Shown here piece after piece: positions 8,223 to 16,543 of a DNA stretch of 64,000 nt (position 1 is the stretch's first letter; each line of letters begins with the position of its first letter). The stretch spans positions 3,437,235 through 3,501,234 of the forward strand of contig NZ_CP031012.1 in assembly GCF_009497775.1 (NCBI RefSeq), written 5' to 3'. The notes under the pieces are model-generated. The model searched no databases. It was not told where the DNA came from and saw nothing but the letters and a program-made list of their open reading frames with translations. Made by a program: the position numbers and the translations under genes. The stretch comes from Alcaligenes faecalis. Its GTDB lineage: Bacteria; Pseudomonadota; Gammaproteobacteria; Burkholderiales; Burkholderiaceae_B.

Positions 8223-9128
8223 ATGAATATAACCCTCAGACAACTTCGTGCTTTTGTCGCTGTGGCGGAAGCGGGCCAGTTCACTCAGGCAGCGCGCAAT
8301 CTGCACGTTACCCAATCGGCATTAAGCATGTTGATTCGGGAACTGGAGTCCCAGACCGGGCTGCGGCTGTTCGATCGGCACACCCGCAAAGTGGTGCTCA
8401 GCGAACCGGGTCAGGAGTTGTTGGGTACAGCACGGCGCGTACTGGCCGAGGTAGAAGAGGCCGTGCGCCATTCCAAGGAGTTGACCAGCCATCAACGTGG
8501 CCGCGTGTCCATTGCCAGTGGCACGGTTTTGTCCTCCAGCTTGCTGATTCCATTTATTGCCCTGTTTCAGCAGCGCTATCCCGGCATTCGGGTGGAGTTG
8601 CTGGATATGGCAGAGCAGGACATCAGCCGCCGTCTGGAGCAGGAGCCTATTGATTTTGGTTTGGGTACGGACTGGAATCGGCCCGACACGATTGAAGCGC
8701 ATCCGGTGATGCAGGACCAGTATCAGGCCCTGCTGCCCCACCATCATCCACTAACGGCCAAGGCGCAAATACGCTGGCATGATCTGGCCGCCCATCCTTT
8801 TATTGCCTTGTCCTCGCACAGCCCTTTGGGTCAGGCCATACAAAGGCAATTGACGGCTTTGGATATACGCTTTCCGCAGGTGCACGAAGTGTCCTTGCAC
8901 ACCACGGTGCTCAGCATGGTCAGGCATGGTTTGGGGCTGGCGATCCTGCCGGCCAACACTCAAAGCCTGCCCGAGGCCGCGCAAATTATATTTCGTCCCT
9001 TGAAGGCCCCGGTGCTGCCCCGGCAAGTAAGCCTGCTGCAACTGCGTCAGCGCTCTTTGGCTCCGGCGGCTACTTTATTTCGTAGCGAGCTGCTGGCTCA
9101 CATCAAGCGGCAGCATTCAGGTGGCTAA
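8223..9128 (+). CDS. LysR-family transcriptional regulator
   Basis: This 301-residue regulator has the N-terminal winged helix-turn-helix typical of LysR (NITLRQLRAFVAVAEAGQFTQAARNLHVTQSALS) and a periplasmic-binding-protein-like effector domain. It is divergent from the Rieske oxygenase operon with about 125 bases between starts, which is the classic arrangement for an activator of a catabolic operon responding to a pathway metabolite. Its 3' end overlaps the convergent yaeQ gene by 26 bases. Confidence 0.93.
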   Translation: MNITLRQLRAFVAVAEAGQFTQAARNLHVTQSALSMLIRELESQTGLRLFDRHTRKVVLSEPGQELLGTARRVLAEVEEAVRHSKELTSHQRGRVSIASGTVLSSSLLIPFIALFQQRYPGIRVELLDMAEQDISRRLEQEPIDFGLGTDWNRPDTIEAHPVMQDQYQALLPHHHPLTAKAQIRWHDLAAHPFIALSSHSPLGQAIQRQLTALDIRFPQVHEVSLHTTVLSMVRHGLGLAILPANTQSLPEAAQIIFRPLKAPVLPRQVSLLQLRQRSLAPAATLFRSELLAHIKRQHSGG

Positions 9129-9651
9129 GCTCAATGGTGGCTTCGCCCTTGTCGCTGCTGGCCCAGACCGTGCCGTCCTGAACATTCAGATTGATGGTCA
9201 TGCCACGCTCGGCCAGGGCGGCTAAAGCGTCAGTCCCGGCGGCATCCAGCGCATAGACCTGTATATTGCGGGCGCGGCTGATCTTGTCCTTGATGCCACT
9301 CCACCAGACGGACACGTTGCGGCCATAGGCCAGCACCGTCACTTTTTCAGCACGGCCACTGGCTTTGATCAGACGTCTATCGTCCGGCAGGCCCACTTCC
9401 AGCCAATGCAGCAGATTGCCGCTCAGATCATGCTCCCACAAGGCGGGCTCGTCCGAGTCGCTTAGCCCGCGCGAGAAGCTCAGGGCTTCATCCGCTTGCG
9501 CATACAAACCGTAAGCCAGCAAACGCACCATCAGACGCTCTTCGGTTTCGGAAGGATGACGGGCCAGAGTCAGGGTATGACTGCCGTAGTAGGCCCGATC
9601 GTTATCGGCCACATTAAGTTCAGCTTTATAAATCGTCGCGCGCAGAGCCAT
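9103..9651 (-). CDS. yaeQ: YaeQ family protein
   Basis: This 182-residue protein begins MALRATIYKAELNVAD and contains ARHPSETEERLMVRLL, SDSDEPALWEHDLSG, WLEVGLPDDRRLIKASGRA and WWS, all hallmarks of the YaeQ family. Its fold resembles PD-(D/E)XK nucleases and its cellular role is poorly defined. The ATG at 9651 is chosen because the family consensus starts there. An upstream TTG at 9678 lies inside the terminator-proximal T tract. It converges with, and overlaps, the LysR gene. Confidence 0.9.
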   Translation of the reverse strand: MALRATIYKAELNVADNDRAYYGSHTLTLARHPSETEERLMVRLLAYGLYAQADEALSFSRGLSDSDEPALWEHDLSGNLLHWLEVGLPDDRRLIKASGRAEKVTVLAYGRNVSVWWSGIKDKISRARNIQVYALDAAGTDALAALAERGMTINLNVQDGTVWASSDKGEATIELSHLNAAA

Positions 9652-9676
9652 GGAGCGTCCAGCAAAAGAAACAGAC

Positions 9677-9705
9677 AAAAAACTGGCCGCCCCCAGGACG
9701 GCCAG
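9677..9705 (-). terminator. Terminator downstream of the lipoprotein gene
   Basis: CTGGCCGC (9683-9690) pairs with the CGGCCAG segment ending at 9705, and on the minus strand the stem is followed by six T residues (9677-9682). It lies between the lipoprotein gene stop (9728) and the yaeQ start. Confidence 0.8.
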
Positions 9706-9727
9706 GAATCATTCAAACCAGCAGTGA

Positions 9728-10237
9728 TCAGAACGGCAGGCGGTAGCCAGGCGACATTCTGGTCAGGCGGTAAGTGGTACCACTTTGGTCACGCAGCACC
9801 AGATTGCGGGCTGTCAGGCTGACGATGTTGTAGTGGTTTTCGTAAATCGGGTCGCCCGGTTCGGTGGTGACCCCATTGGATTCTTGCGTGCTGATCTGCA
9901 AATCATTGCCCTTGCGTACCCAGCAACCGCTTTCGTTCAAGCCTTGCGATGGTTTGTTGGGGCGCTTGACCTGTTCGGTGTAGGCCATGGAACCATCTGC
10001 TTGCAAGGTGAACAGGGTACGCAGCTCGCCAACCACGCCTTTCTGGCGGTGCTTGCTAAGCCAGTTACCGGCCAGTTGCTCTCCAGCTGCAGCAGGCTGA
10101 CATGCAGGATGGACAGGCTTGGCAGCCGCTTGGGCAGCAGGCTCGGGAGCCGGCGCTTTAACCGCGCAGGCGCTTAAAAAAACTGTAGCCAGCACAGCGA
10201 CCCAGGAAGTGCGTCGCAAGATATTCGCCTTCGTCAT
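9728..10237 (-). CDS. Hypothetical lipoprotein
   Basis: This 169-residue exported protein has a signal peptide of about 24 residues ending in the lipobox FLSAC, so it is probably lipid-anchored. An Ala/Pro-rich linker follows, then a domain beginning GEQLAGNWLSKHRQKG with strands resembling a small lipocalin-like barrel (SMAYTEQVKR, LQISTQESNG, TYRLTRM). I do not recognise a family with known function. AAGGA lies about nine bases before the start. Confidence 0.75.
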   Translation of the reverse strand: MTKANILRRTSWVAVLATVFLSACAVKAPAPEPAAQAAAKPVHPACQPAAAGEQLAGNWLSKHRQKGVVGELRTLFTLQADGSMAYTEQVKRPNKPSQGLNESGCWVRKGNDLQISTQESNGVTTEPGDPIYENHYNIVSLTARNLVLRDQSGTTYRLTRMSPGYRLPF

Positions 10238-10336
10238 AAAACCCCGTCCTTCATGCGTACATACCGACCCACCACAGGCCGGCGAATCCTGATTATTCTA
10301 CCTGAAGGCGCTTGTATTACCCCATAACAAGATGCT

Positions 10337-10795
10337 TCAAAGTGGCAAAGGCAAGCGAGTCACATTCTTGATTTCACGCATGGCCACAATGGTGCGGGTT
10401 TGGCGCACGCCCGGCATATTGAACAGGAAGCGGTGCAGGAAATCGTCGTAGGACTCGGCGCTGGGCACCATGATCTTCAGCAGAAAATCCGCATCGCCGG
10501 TCACGGCGTGGCATTCCAGAATCTCGGGCGCATCGCGCACGGCACGGATGAAGTTATCGACAATTTCACCCGAGTGGCGGTCCAGACTGATCTGGGTAAA
10601 CATGCAACTTTGCAGGCCAACCTGACGACGATCCACGCGCGCATAATAGCCTTGGATAACCTTGTTTTTTTCCAGATTTTTGATGCGCCGCCAAACGGGC
10701 GCAGTGGACAAACCCACCTGCTCGGAGACCTGCTGAGCCGAGGCTCGGCCATCCAATTGCAAGGCATCCAGGATTTTTAAGTCAGTTTTATCCAT
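10337..10795 (-). CDS. Lrp/AsnC-family transcriptional regulator
   Basis: This 152-residue regulator begins MDKTDLKILDALQLDGRASAQQVSEQVGLS, the helix-turn-helix of the Lrp/AsnC family. A ligand-binding RAM domain follows (ILECHAVTGDADFLLKIMVPS). Translation is placed at 10795 because the family begins there; the frame is open further upstream without similarity. It is divergent from the indolepyruvate ferredoxin oxidoreductase gene. It probably controls that gene in response to an amino acid or 2-oxo acid. A short palindrome, ATATTTGAATAT, overlaps its start region. Confidence 0.92.
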   Translation of the reverse strand: MDKTDLKILDALQLDGRASAQQVSEQVGLSTAPVWRRIKNLEKNKVIQGYYARVDRRQVGLQSCMFTQISLDRHSGEIVDNFIRAVRDAPEILECHAVTGDADFLLKIMVPSAESYDDFLHRFLFNMPGVRQTRTIVAMREIKNVTRLPLPL

Positions 10796-10907
10796 ATTTG
10801 AATATTTACGAAATGAACATTTCAAAGAATAGGGAATACACGCAACTATAACGCAAAAAAAAGCGAGGGCAGACTCTCTATCATGATCTCTATCTGGAGG
10901 TTTCATC

Positions 10908-13900
10908 ATGACGCAGTCCGTCGACACTCAATACAAGCTCAGCGACAACCTGACCGCACAATCAGGACGCATCTTTTTAACTGGCACACAGGCCCTGGTG
11001 CGCATGTTGCTGACCCAGGCTCGCCTGGATAAAGAACACGGTTTGAACACCGCCGGTTTTGTCTCTGGCTACCGTGGTTCGCCACTGGGTGGCGTGGACA
11101 TGATCATGTGGAAGGCCCAGAAGCATCTGGACCAGGCTAAGGTCCGTTTTCAACCCGCCATCAATGAAGACCTGGCCGCCTCCATGATTATGGGTACGCA
11201 GCAGGCCGGTGAGCGCGCTGACCGCACTGTCGATGGCGTGTTCTCCATGTGGTATGGCAAGGGCCCCGGTGTAGACCGCGCGGGCGATGCCTTGCACCAC
11301 GGCCATGCAGCCGGTGCCTCCCAGCACGGTGGCGTACTGATGATTGTGGGTGATGACCACGTGGCCTCGTCCTCGTCCATTCCCCACGCCAGCGAACAAT
11401 CCCTGATCGCCTGGGGCATCCCGGTGGTCAACCCCAGCTCTGTTGAAGAATACGAACGCTTCGGCATTTGGGCCTGGGCCTTGTCGCGTTACTCCGGTTC
11501 CTGGGTAGCCTTCAAAGCCATTACCGAAACCGTGGAAAGCGGCCGCTCTTTCGAGATTGCCCCTCTGGATGATCTGGCCCCGGCCTTGGCCGACAAGCAA
11601 GGCGGCAAGCACCCCTACGACCCCAGCAAATTCCTGACACCATCCATGGAAGGCACTCTGGATGCCCGACTGGATAGCGTGCGCGAGTTCGCTCATAAAT
11701 ACAGCCTGGACCGCATCCTGGAAGCGGCACCTGATGCGCGTATCGGTATTGTCTCCACCGGCAAAGCCACACTGGACACGCTGGATGCGCTGCAACAGCT
11801 CAGCAGCCTGAAGGATCTGCCCGCTATCCGCCATCTGAAGATCGGTTTGAGCTGGCCAGTTAACCCGCAATCGCTGAACGATTTTATTGAAGGCCTGGAC
11901 CACGTTCTGGTCATTGAAGAAAAGGGCCCGATCATTGAAGACCAGTTAAAGAATCTGCTCTTTAACCGTGCCCAGCGCCCCACTGTGTCGGGCAAGCGCG
12001 ATATAGAAAATGAAGTGCTGATTCCTGCCGATGGTCAGCTCAGCCCTGCCCGTGTGGCCGTGGGCCTGCGTCGCTGGCTGGGTCATCACGCCAATGTGCA
12101 ATTGCCTGCCTGTACGGTGCAAAACCTGGCACCCATTGACACCAATGGTCTGACCCGCCGCCCCTATTTCTGTTCGGGCTGTCCGCACAATACCTCCACC
12201 AAAGTGCCCGAAGGTAGCCAGGCCATGGCCGGTGTAGGTTGTCACTACATGGCGACCTGGATGGACCGCAAAACCCGTGGTCTGACTCAAATGGGTGGTG
12301 AAGGCACGGACTGGGTGGGCCTGTCGCCCTTTATCCAGACGGGCCACATGTTCCAGAACATGGGTGAAGGCACGTACTTTCACTCCGGCTATCTGGCGAT
12401 TCGTCAGGCGATTGCCGCGGGTGCCAACATTACCTACAAGATTCTGTTTAACGACGCGGTTGCCATGACGGGCGGTCAGCCCGTTGACGGCCCGATCTCC
12501 GTACCCCGCATTTGCCAGCAAACCATTGGTGAAGGTGCGCGTCGTGTGGTCATCACCACCGATGAGCCCGAGCGCTATCGCGGTGTCAGCCTGCCTGCCG
12601 GTGTGGATGTACATCACCGTCGCGAACTGGATCGCTTGCAGCGTGAATTGCGCGAGATCCCTGGCGTTACCATTCTGATTCACGACCAGACCTGTGCGGC
12701 TGAAAAGCGCCGTCGTCGTAAAAAGAACGAGTACCCCGATCCTGCCCGTCGCCTCTTTATTAATAAGGCTGTCTGCGAAGGCTGTGGGGATTGCGGTGTG
12801 CAATCGAACTGCCTGTCTTTGGTGCCTGCTGAAACGCCCGAAGGCCGCAAGCGCCAGATCGACCAGTCCAGCTGTAATAAGGACTACTCCTGCGTGGACG
12901 GTTTCTGCCCCAGCTTTGTATCGGTGATGGGCGGTGCTCTGCGCCGTGGTGATCAAAATGGTCAGGCCGATATGAAGGCCCAGTTGCTGGCCAAGCTGGA
13001 CACGCTGCCACTGCCCACCATTCAAGCGCGCGACTGCAATGTGATTGTGGCCGGTGTGGGTGGTACGGGTGTGATTACCATTGGAGCAGTGCTCTCCATG
13101 GCGGTGCACCTGGAAGGTCGTTCCAGTTCGGTACTGGACATGACGGGTCTGGCGCAAAAAGGCGGCACCGTCATCAGCCACATTCGTCTGTCTGCTAATA
13201 AAGAGAACACGGGTGCCGTGCGTGTTGATCCCGGCCAAGCCGACCTGGCGATCTTGTGTGACGTGGTGGCAGCCGCTCACCCCAACGCCCTGTCCTGCCT
13301 GCGTCCTGGTCATACCCACGCCATCATCAACGAATACCTGGCCCCTACGGCCGAGTTCACCCGCAACCCGGATGCTCCTCTGGATGCACAGCACTTGCTG
13401 AGCCAACTGAAGACCACTGCTGGCGAAAACCAGGTGCGATCTTTCAATGCTCACCAGGCAGCCACCCTGCTGTTCGGAGATAGTCTGCTGTCCAATATGC
13501 TCTTGATGGGTATGGCTTGGCAGCAAGGTTCCATGCCCGTTAGCAGCGCGGCGGTTGAACAGGCCATCCGTCTGAACGGGGTGGCCATTCAGGCCAACCT
13601 GGATGCATTCCATTTGGGTCGCGTGTTGGCTCACGATGAAAAAGCACTGGCCAGCCTCTTGGCTCCGGCTGCTCAAGTGGTGACCTTGCAGCGTCGCGAA
13701 ACACTGGAACAAATCATGCAGCGCTGCACCAGCAGCCTGGAGCAATACCAGAACGCCGCTTATGCCCAGCGCTTCACCAACACCATCAATGCACTGCGTG
13801 ACGCCGAGCAAAAACTGCGTCCGGGTCAGCGCCCTACCTTGACTGAAAAAGCCGCACGCAGCTTGTACAAGCTGATGGCCTACAAGGATGAGTACGAAGT

Positions 13901-14366
13901 CGCTCGCCTGTTCAGCTCGCCCGCTTTCCGCCAGGATCTGGAGCAGCAATTTGAAGGCGACTTCTCCTTGCGCTTTCACTTCGCACCGCCTTTGCTGGCA
14001 CGCCGTGATCCGGCTACCGGCCGCCCACGCAAGATCACCTTGGGTCCACGCACAGCCACCTTGCTGCGCTGGATGGCTAAAGGCAAAGGTCTGCGCAACA
14101 CGGCACTGGATCCCTTTGGCTACACCCATGAGCGTCGTATGGAACGCCGCTTCTGGCGCGAATACCAGAACCTGCTCAACAACTTGAGCAAGAATCTGGA
14201 TCAAGCCAACTACGCCACCGCTTTGGAGCTGGCCGAACTGCCCCAACAATTGCGCGGCTTCGGTCCCGTGAAAATGGAGTCGGCCAAGAAATACGAAGCC
14301 CGCTTTACCGAGCTGTCGCAGCAGTTGAAAAGCACAGATCCGGCAATTCAGGCCGTTCCCGCCTAA
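10908..14366 (+). CDS. Indolepyruvate (2-oxoacid):ferredoxin oxidoreductase, fused subunits
   Basis: This 1152-residue cytoplasmic enzyme oxidatively decarboxylates aryl- or branched-chain 2-oxo acids to acyl-CoA with ferredoxin as electron acceptor, using thiamine diphosphate. Seen in order: an N-terminal pyrimidine-binding region (FVSGYRGSPLGGVD), a ThDP-binding region with CSGCPHNTSTK near residue 420, a cysteine-rich iron-sulfur segment (CEGCGDCGVQSNC) near 620-640, and a gamma-type domain beginning VAGVGGTGVITIG near 714. In archaea these parts are separate iorA and iorB products; the fusion is common in proteobacteria. GGAGG lies seven bases before the start. The divergent Lrp gene suggests amino-acid-responsive control. 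Confidence 0.93.
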   Translation: MTQSVDTQYKLSDNLTAQSGRIFLTGTQALVRMLLTQARLDKEHGLNTAGFVSGYRGSPLGGVDMIMWKAQKHLDQAKVRFQPAINEDLAASMIMGTQQAGERADRTVDGVFSMWYGKGPGVDRAGDALHHGHAAGASQHGGVLMIVGDDHVASSSSIPHASEQSLIAWGIPVVNPSSVEEYERFGIWAWALSRYSGSWVAFKAITETVESGRSFEIAPLDDLAPALADKQGGKHPYDPSKFLTPSMEGTLDARLDSVREFAHKYSLDRILEAAPDARIGIVSTGKATLDTLDALQQLSSLKDLPAIRHLKIGLSWPVNPQSLNDFIEGLDHVLVIEEKGPIIEDQLKNLLFNRAQRPTVSGKRDIENEVLIPADGQLSPARVAVGLRRWLGHHANVQLPACTVQNLAPIDTNGLTRRPYFCSGCPHNTSTKVPEGSQAMAGVGCHYMATWMDRKTRGLTQMGGEGTDWVGLSPFIQTGHMFQNMGEGTYFHSGYLAIRQAIAAGANITYKILFNDAVAMTGGQPVDGPISVPRICQQTIGEGARRVVITTDEPERYRGVSLPAGVDVHHRRELDRLQRELREIPGVTILIHDQTCAAEKRRRRKKNEYPDPARRLFINKAVCEGCGDCGVQSNCLSLVPAETPEGRKRQIDQSSCNKDYSCVDGFCPSFVSVMGGALRRGDQNGQADMKAQLLAKLDTLPLPTIQARDCNVIVAGVGGTGVITIGAVLSMAVHLEGRSSSVLDMTGLAQKGGTVISHIRLSANKENTGAVRVDPGQADLAILCDVVAAAHPNALSCLRPGHTHAIINEYLAPTAEFTRNPDAPLDAQHLLSQLKTTAGENQVRSFNAHQAATLLFGDSLLSNMLLMGMAWQQGSMPVSSAAVEQAIRLNGVAIQANLDAFHLGRVLAHDEKALASLLAPAAQVVTLQRRETLEQIMQRCTSSLEQYQNAAYAQRFTNTINALRDAEQKLRPGQRPTLTEKAARSLYKLMAYKDEYEVARLFSSPAFRQDLEQQFEGDFSLRFHFAPPLLARRDPATGRPRKITLGPRTATLLRWMAKGKGLRNTALDPFGYTHERRMERRFWREYQNLLNNLSKNLDQANYATALELAELPQQLRGFGPVKMESAKKYEARFTELSQQLKSTDPAIQAVPA

Positions 14367-14409
14367 GCCTTGCCCACTGCGACTTTCGAAACGATTAACC
14401 TGCCCTTTC

Positions 14410-14436
14410 AGCCCTGCTTATGCAGGGCTTTTTTTT
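14410..14436 (+). terminator. Terminator of the oxidoreductase gene
   Basis: AGCCCTGC (14410-14417) pairs with GCAGGGCT (14422-14429) around a 4-base loop and is followed by eight T residues. Confidence 0.9.
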
Positions 14437-14678
14437 GGCTTGAACAAAGATTGAAAACTGCAAACCAGCCATGAATTGAAGTCCGTTTTCAGACCTCTTT
14501 GCCATGCTTGATGCAGACTATTCAAAGCAGAAAAGCGCCATGCAAACCATCGAGCAATGCGTCAAAAATCAGGGACTTGGATGCGATGATGGATGGATAG
14601 CGCGTGTCGAGAACGCAACTTATTTGAGACAGCAGACACCGATTCCTAAATCCATAAGCCCCAAGCCATGATTAATGC
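14437..14678. other. Intergenic stretch, no supported gene
   Basis: This lies between the terminator and the promoter of the H1-like gene. A 56-codon frame starts at an ATG at 14503 but has no ribosome-binding site and no recognisable similarity, so it is not called. No repeat or RNA structure was identified. Confidence 0.5.
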
Positions 14679-14706
14679 TTGACTGTGTAGGGGCTTGCGT
14701 TAGACT
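14679..14706 (+). promoter_or_regulatory. Candidate sigma-70 promoter of the H1-like gene
   Basis: TTGACT (14679-14684) and TAGACT (14701-14706) are separated by 16 bases and lie about 120 bases before the start codon. This leaves an untranslated leader of roughly 115 bases. Confidence 0.5.
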
Positions 14707-14827
14707 TCTAAGCGTATAAGGTATCGACCTTAAACGCCTGCGTCATTTGAAAAAGGCCATTGCAGTTTTCCAGGCCAGGTCAAATGGGTGTGGACAAACT
14801 AAAGACTTGTTCTCAAGGAGCATGATC

Positions 14828-15727
14828 ATGGCAACAGCCAAGAAAGGCGCAGCAAAAGCAGCAAGCACAAAAGCCGTTAGCCCCAAAAAAGCAACGCCAG
14901 CAAAAGCAGCCGCAGCACCAGTAAAAGCTACTGCTACCAAGACCAGTCCCAGCAGCAAAACCGCTGCCCCCAAGTCCCCCGCTAAAACCACCGCTACCAA
15001 GACCAGCAAGGCTGCTGTAAAAGCCCCTGCCAAGTCTGCCAGCAGCGCACCCGCCAAGAAAACAGTGGCGAAAAAAGCAGCGGTAAAGAAAGCCACTCCA
15101 GCAAAAACCACGGCTGTTAAAGCCGCCGCCACCAAGACAGCCGCCGTTAAAACCGTAGCCAAGAAAGCAGCCGCTAAAAAGACGGTCGCTAAAAAGGCTG
15201 TGGCCAAGAAAGCCGTTGCCAAAAAGGCCGTCGCTAAAAAAGTCGTTGCCAAGAAAGCGGTAGCGAAGAAAGTGGTTGCCAAAAAAACGGTAGCTAAAAA
15301 AGCAGCTGCGCCCAAAACGGCCAGTGCCAAACCCGCTACCACCAAACCTGCTGCCACCGCTGCCGCAAAAAAACCGGCCAGCACCAAGGCAAGCAAACCC
15401 GTGGCCAAAAAAGCCACACCCAGCAAAGCGGCAGCGAAACCTGCCACCAAAACCGGCACCAAGGCAGCTGTAAAGACCGCGGCTAAAAAAGCCAGTCCTG
15501 CTGCCAGTGCCAAGAAACCCGTAGCTCCAAAGAAGAAAGAAGTTAAATCCGTGACCGCAGAAACCAAGACCCCAAAGACCAGCACAACGACTAAAGCCGC
15601 CGCTAAAGTAGGCAATAAAACAGCGGCTCGCAAAGCGACCAAAACAGCGGCAGCTCCTGCCGAACCTCGCCGCGAAGACGTCAACCCTGCTGGCTCCTGG
15701 CCCTTCCCAACTGGCAAGCGTCCTTAA
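14828..15727 (+). CDS. Histone H1-like lysine/alanine-rich DNA-binding protein
   Basis: The predicted product has 299 residues and is composed almost entirely of Lys, Ala, Thr, Pro and Val. It has tandem AVAKK-type pentapeptides in the centre (about residues 114-160) flanked by less regular AAKP/TKTS segments. Proteins of this type in Bordetella and relatives resemble the C-terminal tail of eukaryotic histone H1, bind nucleoid DNA without sequence specificity and vary greatly in length. No folded domain or signal peptide is seen. The ATG at 14828 has AAGGAG seven bases upstream; the ATG at 14822 is too close to it. Repeat-number change is the likely cause of length differences between strains. 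Confidence 0.88.
   Translation: MATAKKGAAKAASTKAVSPKKATPAKAAAAPVKATATKTSPSSKTAAPKSPAKTTATKTSKAAVKAPAKSASSAPAKKTVAKKAAVKKATPAKTTAVKAAATKTAAVKTVAKKAAAKKTVAKKAVAKKAVAKKAVAKKVVAKKAVAKKVVAKKTVAKKAAAPKTASAKPATTKPAATAAAKKPASTKASKPVAKKATPSKAAAKPATKTGTKAAVKTAAKKASPAASAKKPVAPKKKEVKSVTAETKTPKTSTTTKAAAKVGNKTAARKATKTAAAPAEPRREDVNPAGSWPFPTGKRP
15166..15312 (+). repeat. 15-bp tandem coding repeats in the H1-like gene
   Basis: Units encoding (A/V)VAKK follow one another with a 15-base period. Third codon positions vary, so the DNA repeats are degenerate while the protein repeats are nearly perfect. Confidence 0.8.
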
Positions 15728-15754
15728 TCGCACGCTGCTTTCATGTTTCTCCCC

Positions 15755-15788
15755 AAAGAGCCACCCTGATCAGGGTGGCTCTTTGGTT
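15755..15788 (+). terminator. Terminator of the H1-like gene
   Basis: A near-continuous palindrome, AAAGAGCCACCCTG (15755-15768) with CAGGGTGGCTCTTT (15771-15784), is followed by GGTTTG. It is symmetrical and could work in both directions. Confidence 0.8.
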
Positions 15789-15841
15789 TGTAGCACTTGC
15801 ATGCGACAATTCCCTCTCCCATCAATTCATACCAAGCAACT

Positions 15842-16405
15842 ATGTTCAGTGAAGTCGCCCTCTTCCTAATCCATATTGTTCTGTCGCTGCTGGGCACGAT
15901 TTTGCTACTGCGTGCCTGGGTGTATGCGCTCAGAATCCATCCCTTCAACCCTTATTCGCAAGCCATGTTCAAGGTCACGGACTGGCTGGTCATGCCTTTG
16001 CGCCGTGTGATCAAAAGCGGCAATCATTGGGACTGGACCTCCTTGTTCGCTGCCTGGCTCAGCGCGCTGGTGTACCTGGTTCTTAGCGCCATGGTGCTGA
16101 CCGGATCGGTATCCGTGCTGTCCAACATCCCCATGTTCTTGCTGGCCGCCGTCTTTACCGTGCTGCGCTGGACCTTGAGCCTGATCTTCTGGGTAGTGCT
16201 GCTGCAAGCCCTGCTGTCCTGGCTGCAACCCCAATCGCCCAGCATGCCTTTGCTGCGTTCCATTACAGCCCCCTTGCTGGACCCGATACGTCGTGTCTTG
16301 CCAGATCTGGGTGGCCTGGACTTGTCGCCGTTGGTCGTCCTGTTGCTGACCCAGGTGCTCAATATGGTCATCACTCGCACGGCTTTTAGCCTGGTGCCAA
16401 TCTAA
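15842..16405 (+). CDS. yggT: YggT family integral membrane protein
   Basis: This 187-residue inner-membrane protein has two YggT repeats, each with a pair of hydrophobic segments and an amphipathic PF/P motif (RIHPFNPYSQAMFKVTDWLVMPLRRVI, and SITAPLLDPIRRVLPDLGGLDLSPLVVLLLTQVL). The family is linked to cell-envelope or division functions and cation stress, but its biochemical role is not established. Translation is placed at the ATG at 15842, where family similarity begins. An upstream TTG at 15797 is in frame but unlikely. A terminator follows closely. Confidence 0.88.
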   Translation: MFSEVALFLIHIVLSLLGTILLLRAWVYALRIHPFNPYSQAMFKVTDWLVMPLRRVIKSGNHWDWTSLFAAWLSALVYLVLSAMVLTGSVSVLSNIPMFLLAAVFTVLRWTLSLIFWVVLLQALLSWLQPQSPSMPLLRSITAPLLDPIRRVLPDLGGLDLSPLVVLLLTQVLNMVITRTAFSLVPI

Positions 16406-16429
16406 GCACGGCACGCTGTATGCATGAAA

Positions 16430-16456
16430 AACCTGGGCATAGCCCAGGTTTTTTTT
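16430..16456 (+). terminator. Terminator of yggT
   Basis: AACCTGGGC pairs with GCCCAGGTT around ATA and is followed by a run of eight or nine T residues. Its position upstream of 16544 shows that the alkA-ada reading frame does not start at the earlier in-frame ATG at 16424. Confidence 0.9.
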
Positions 16457-16543
16457 CACTCCGAATTCAAGAGCAAGAATCAGGATGTCTTGTCCAAAAG
16501 TGGACCTTATACTGGCCTCATCATCAATCAGCAGGCCACTTCC

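Noticed and set aside
11946..14249. 767-codon minus-strand frame inside the oxidoreductase gene
   Set aside because: It is antisense to a well-supported gene, with biased composition and no recognisable domain.
14503..14673. 56-codon frame upstream of the H1-like gene
   Set aside because: No ribosome-binding site, no similarity, and it ends just before the promoter of the next gene.
14743..15733. Long hydrophobic frames antisense to the H1-like gene
   Set aside because: The reverse complement of lysine/alanine codons automatically gives Leu/Phe/Ala-rich frames; there is no independent support.
16424..16543. Earlier ATG of the alkA-ada reading frame
   Set aside because: The added 40 codons cross a strong rho-independent terminator of yggT and show no similarity to glycosylases.
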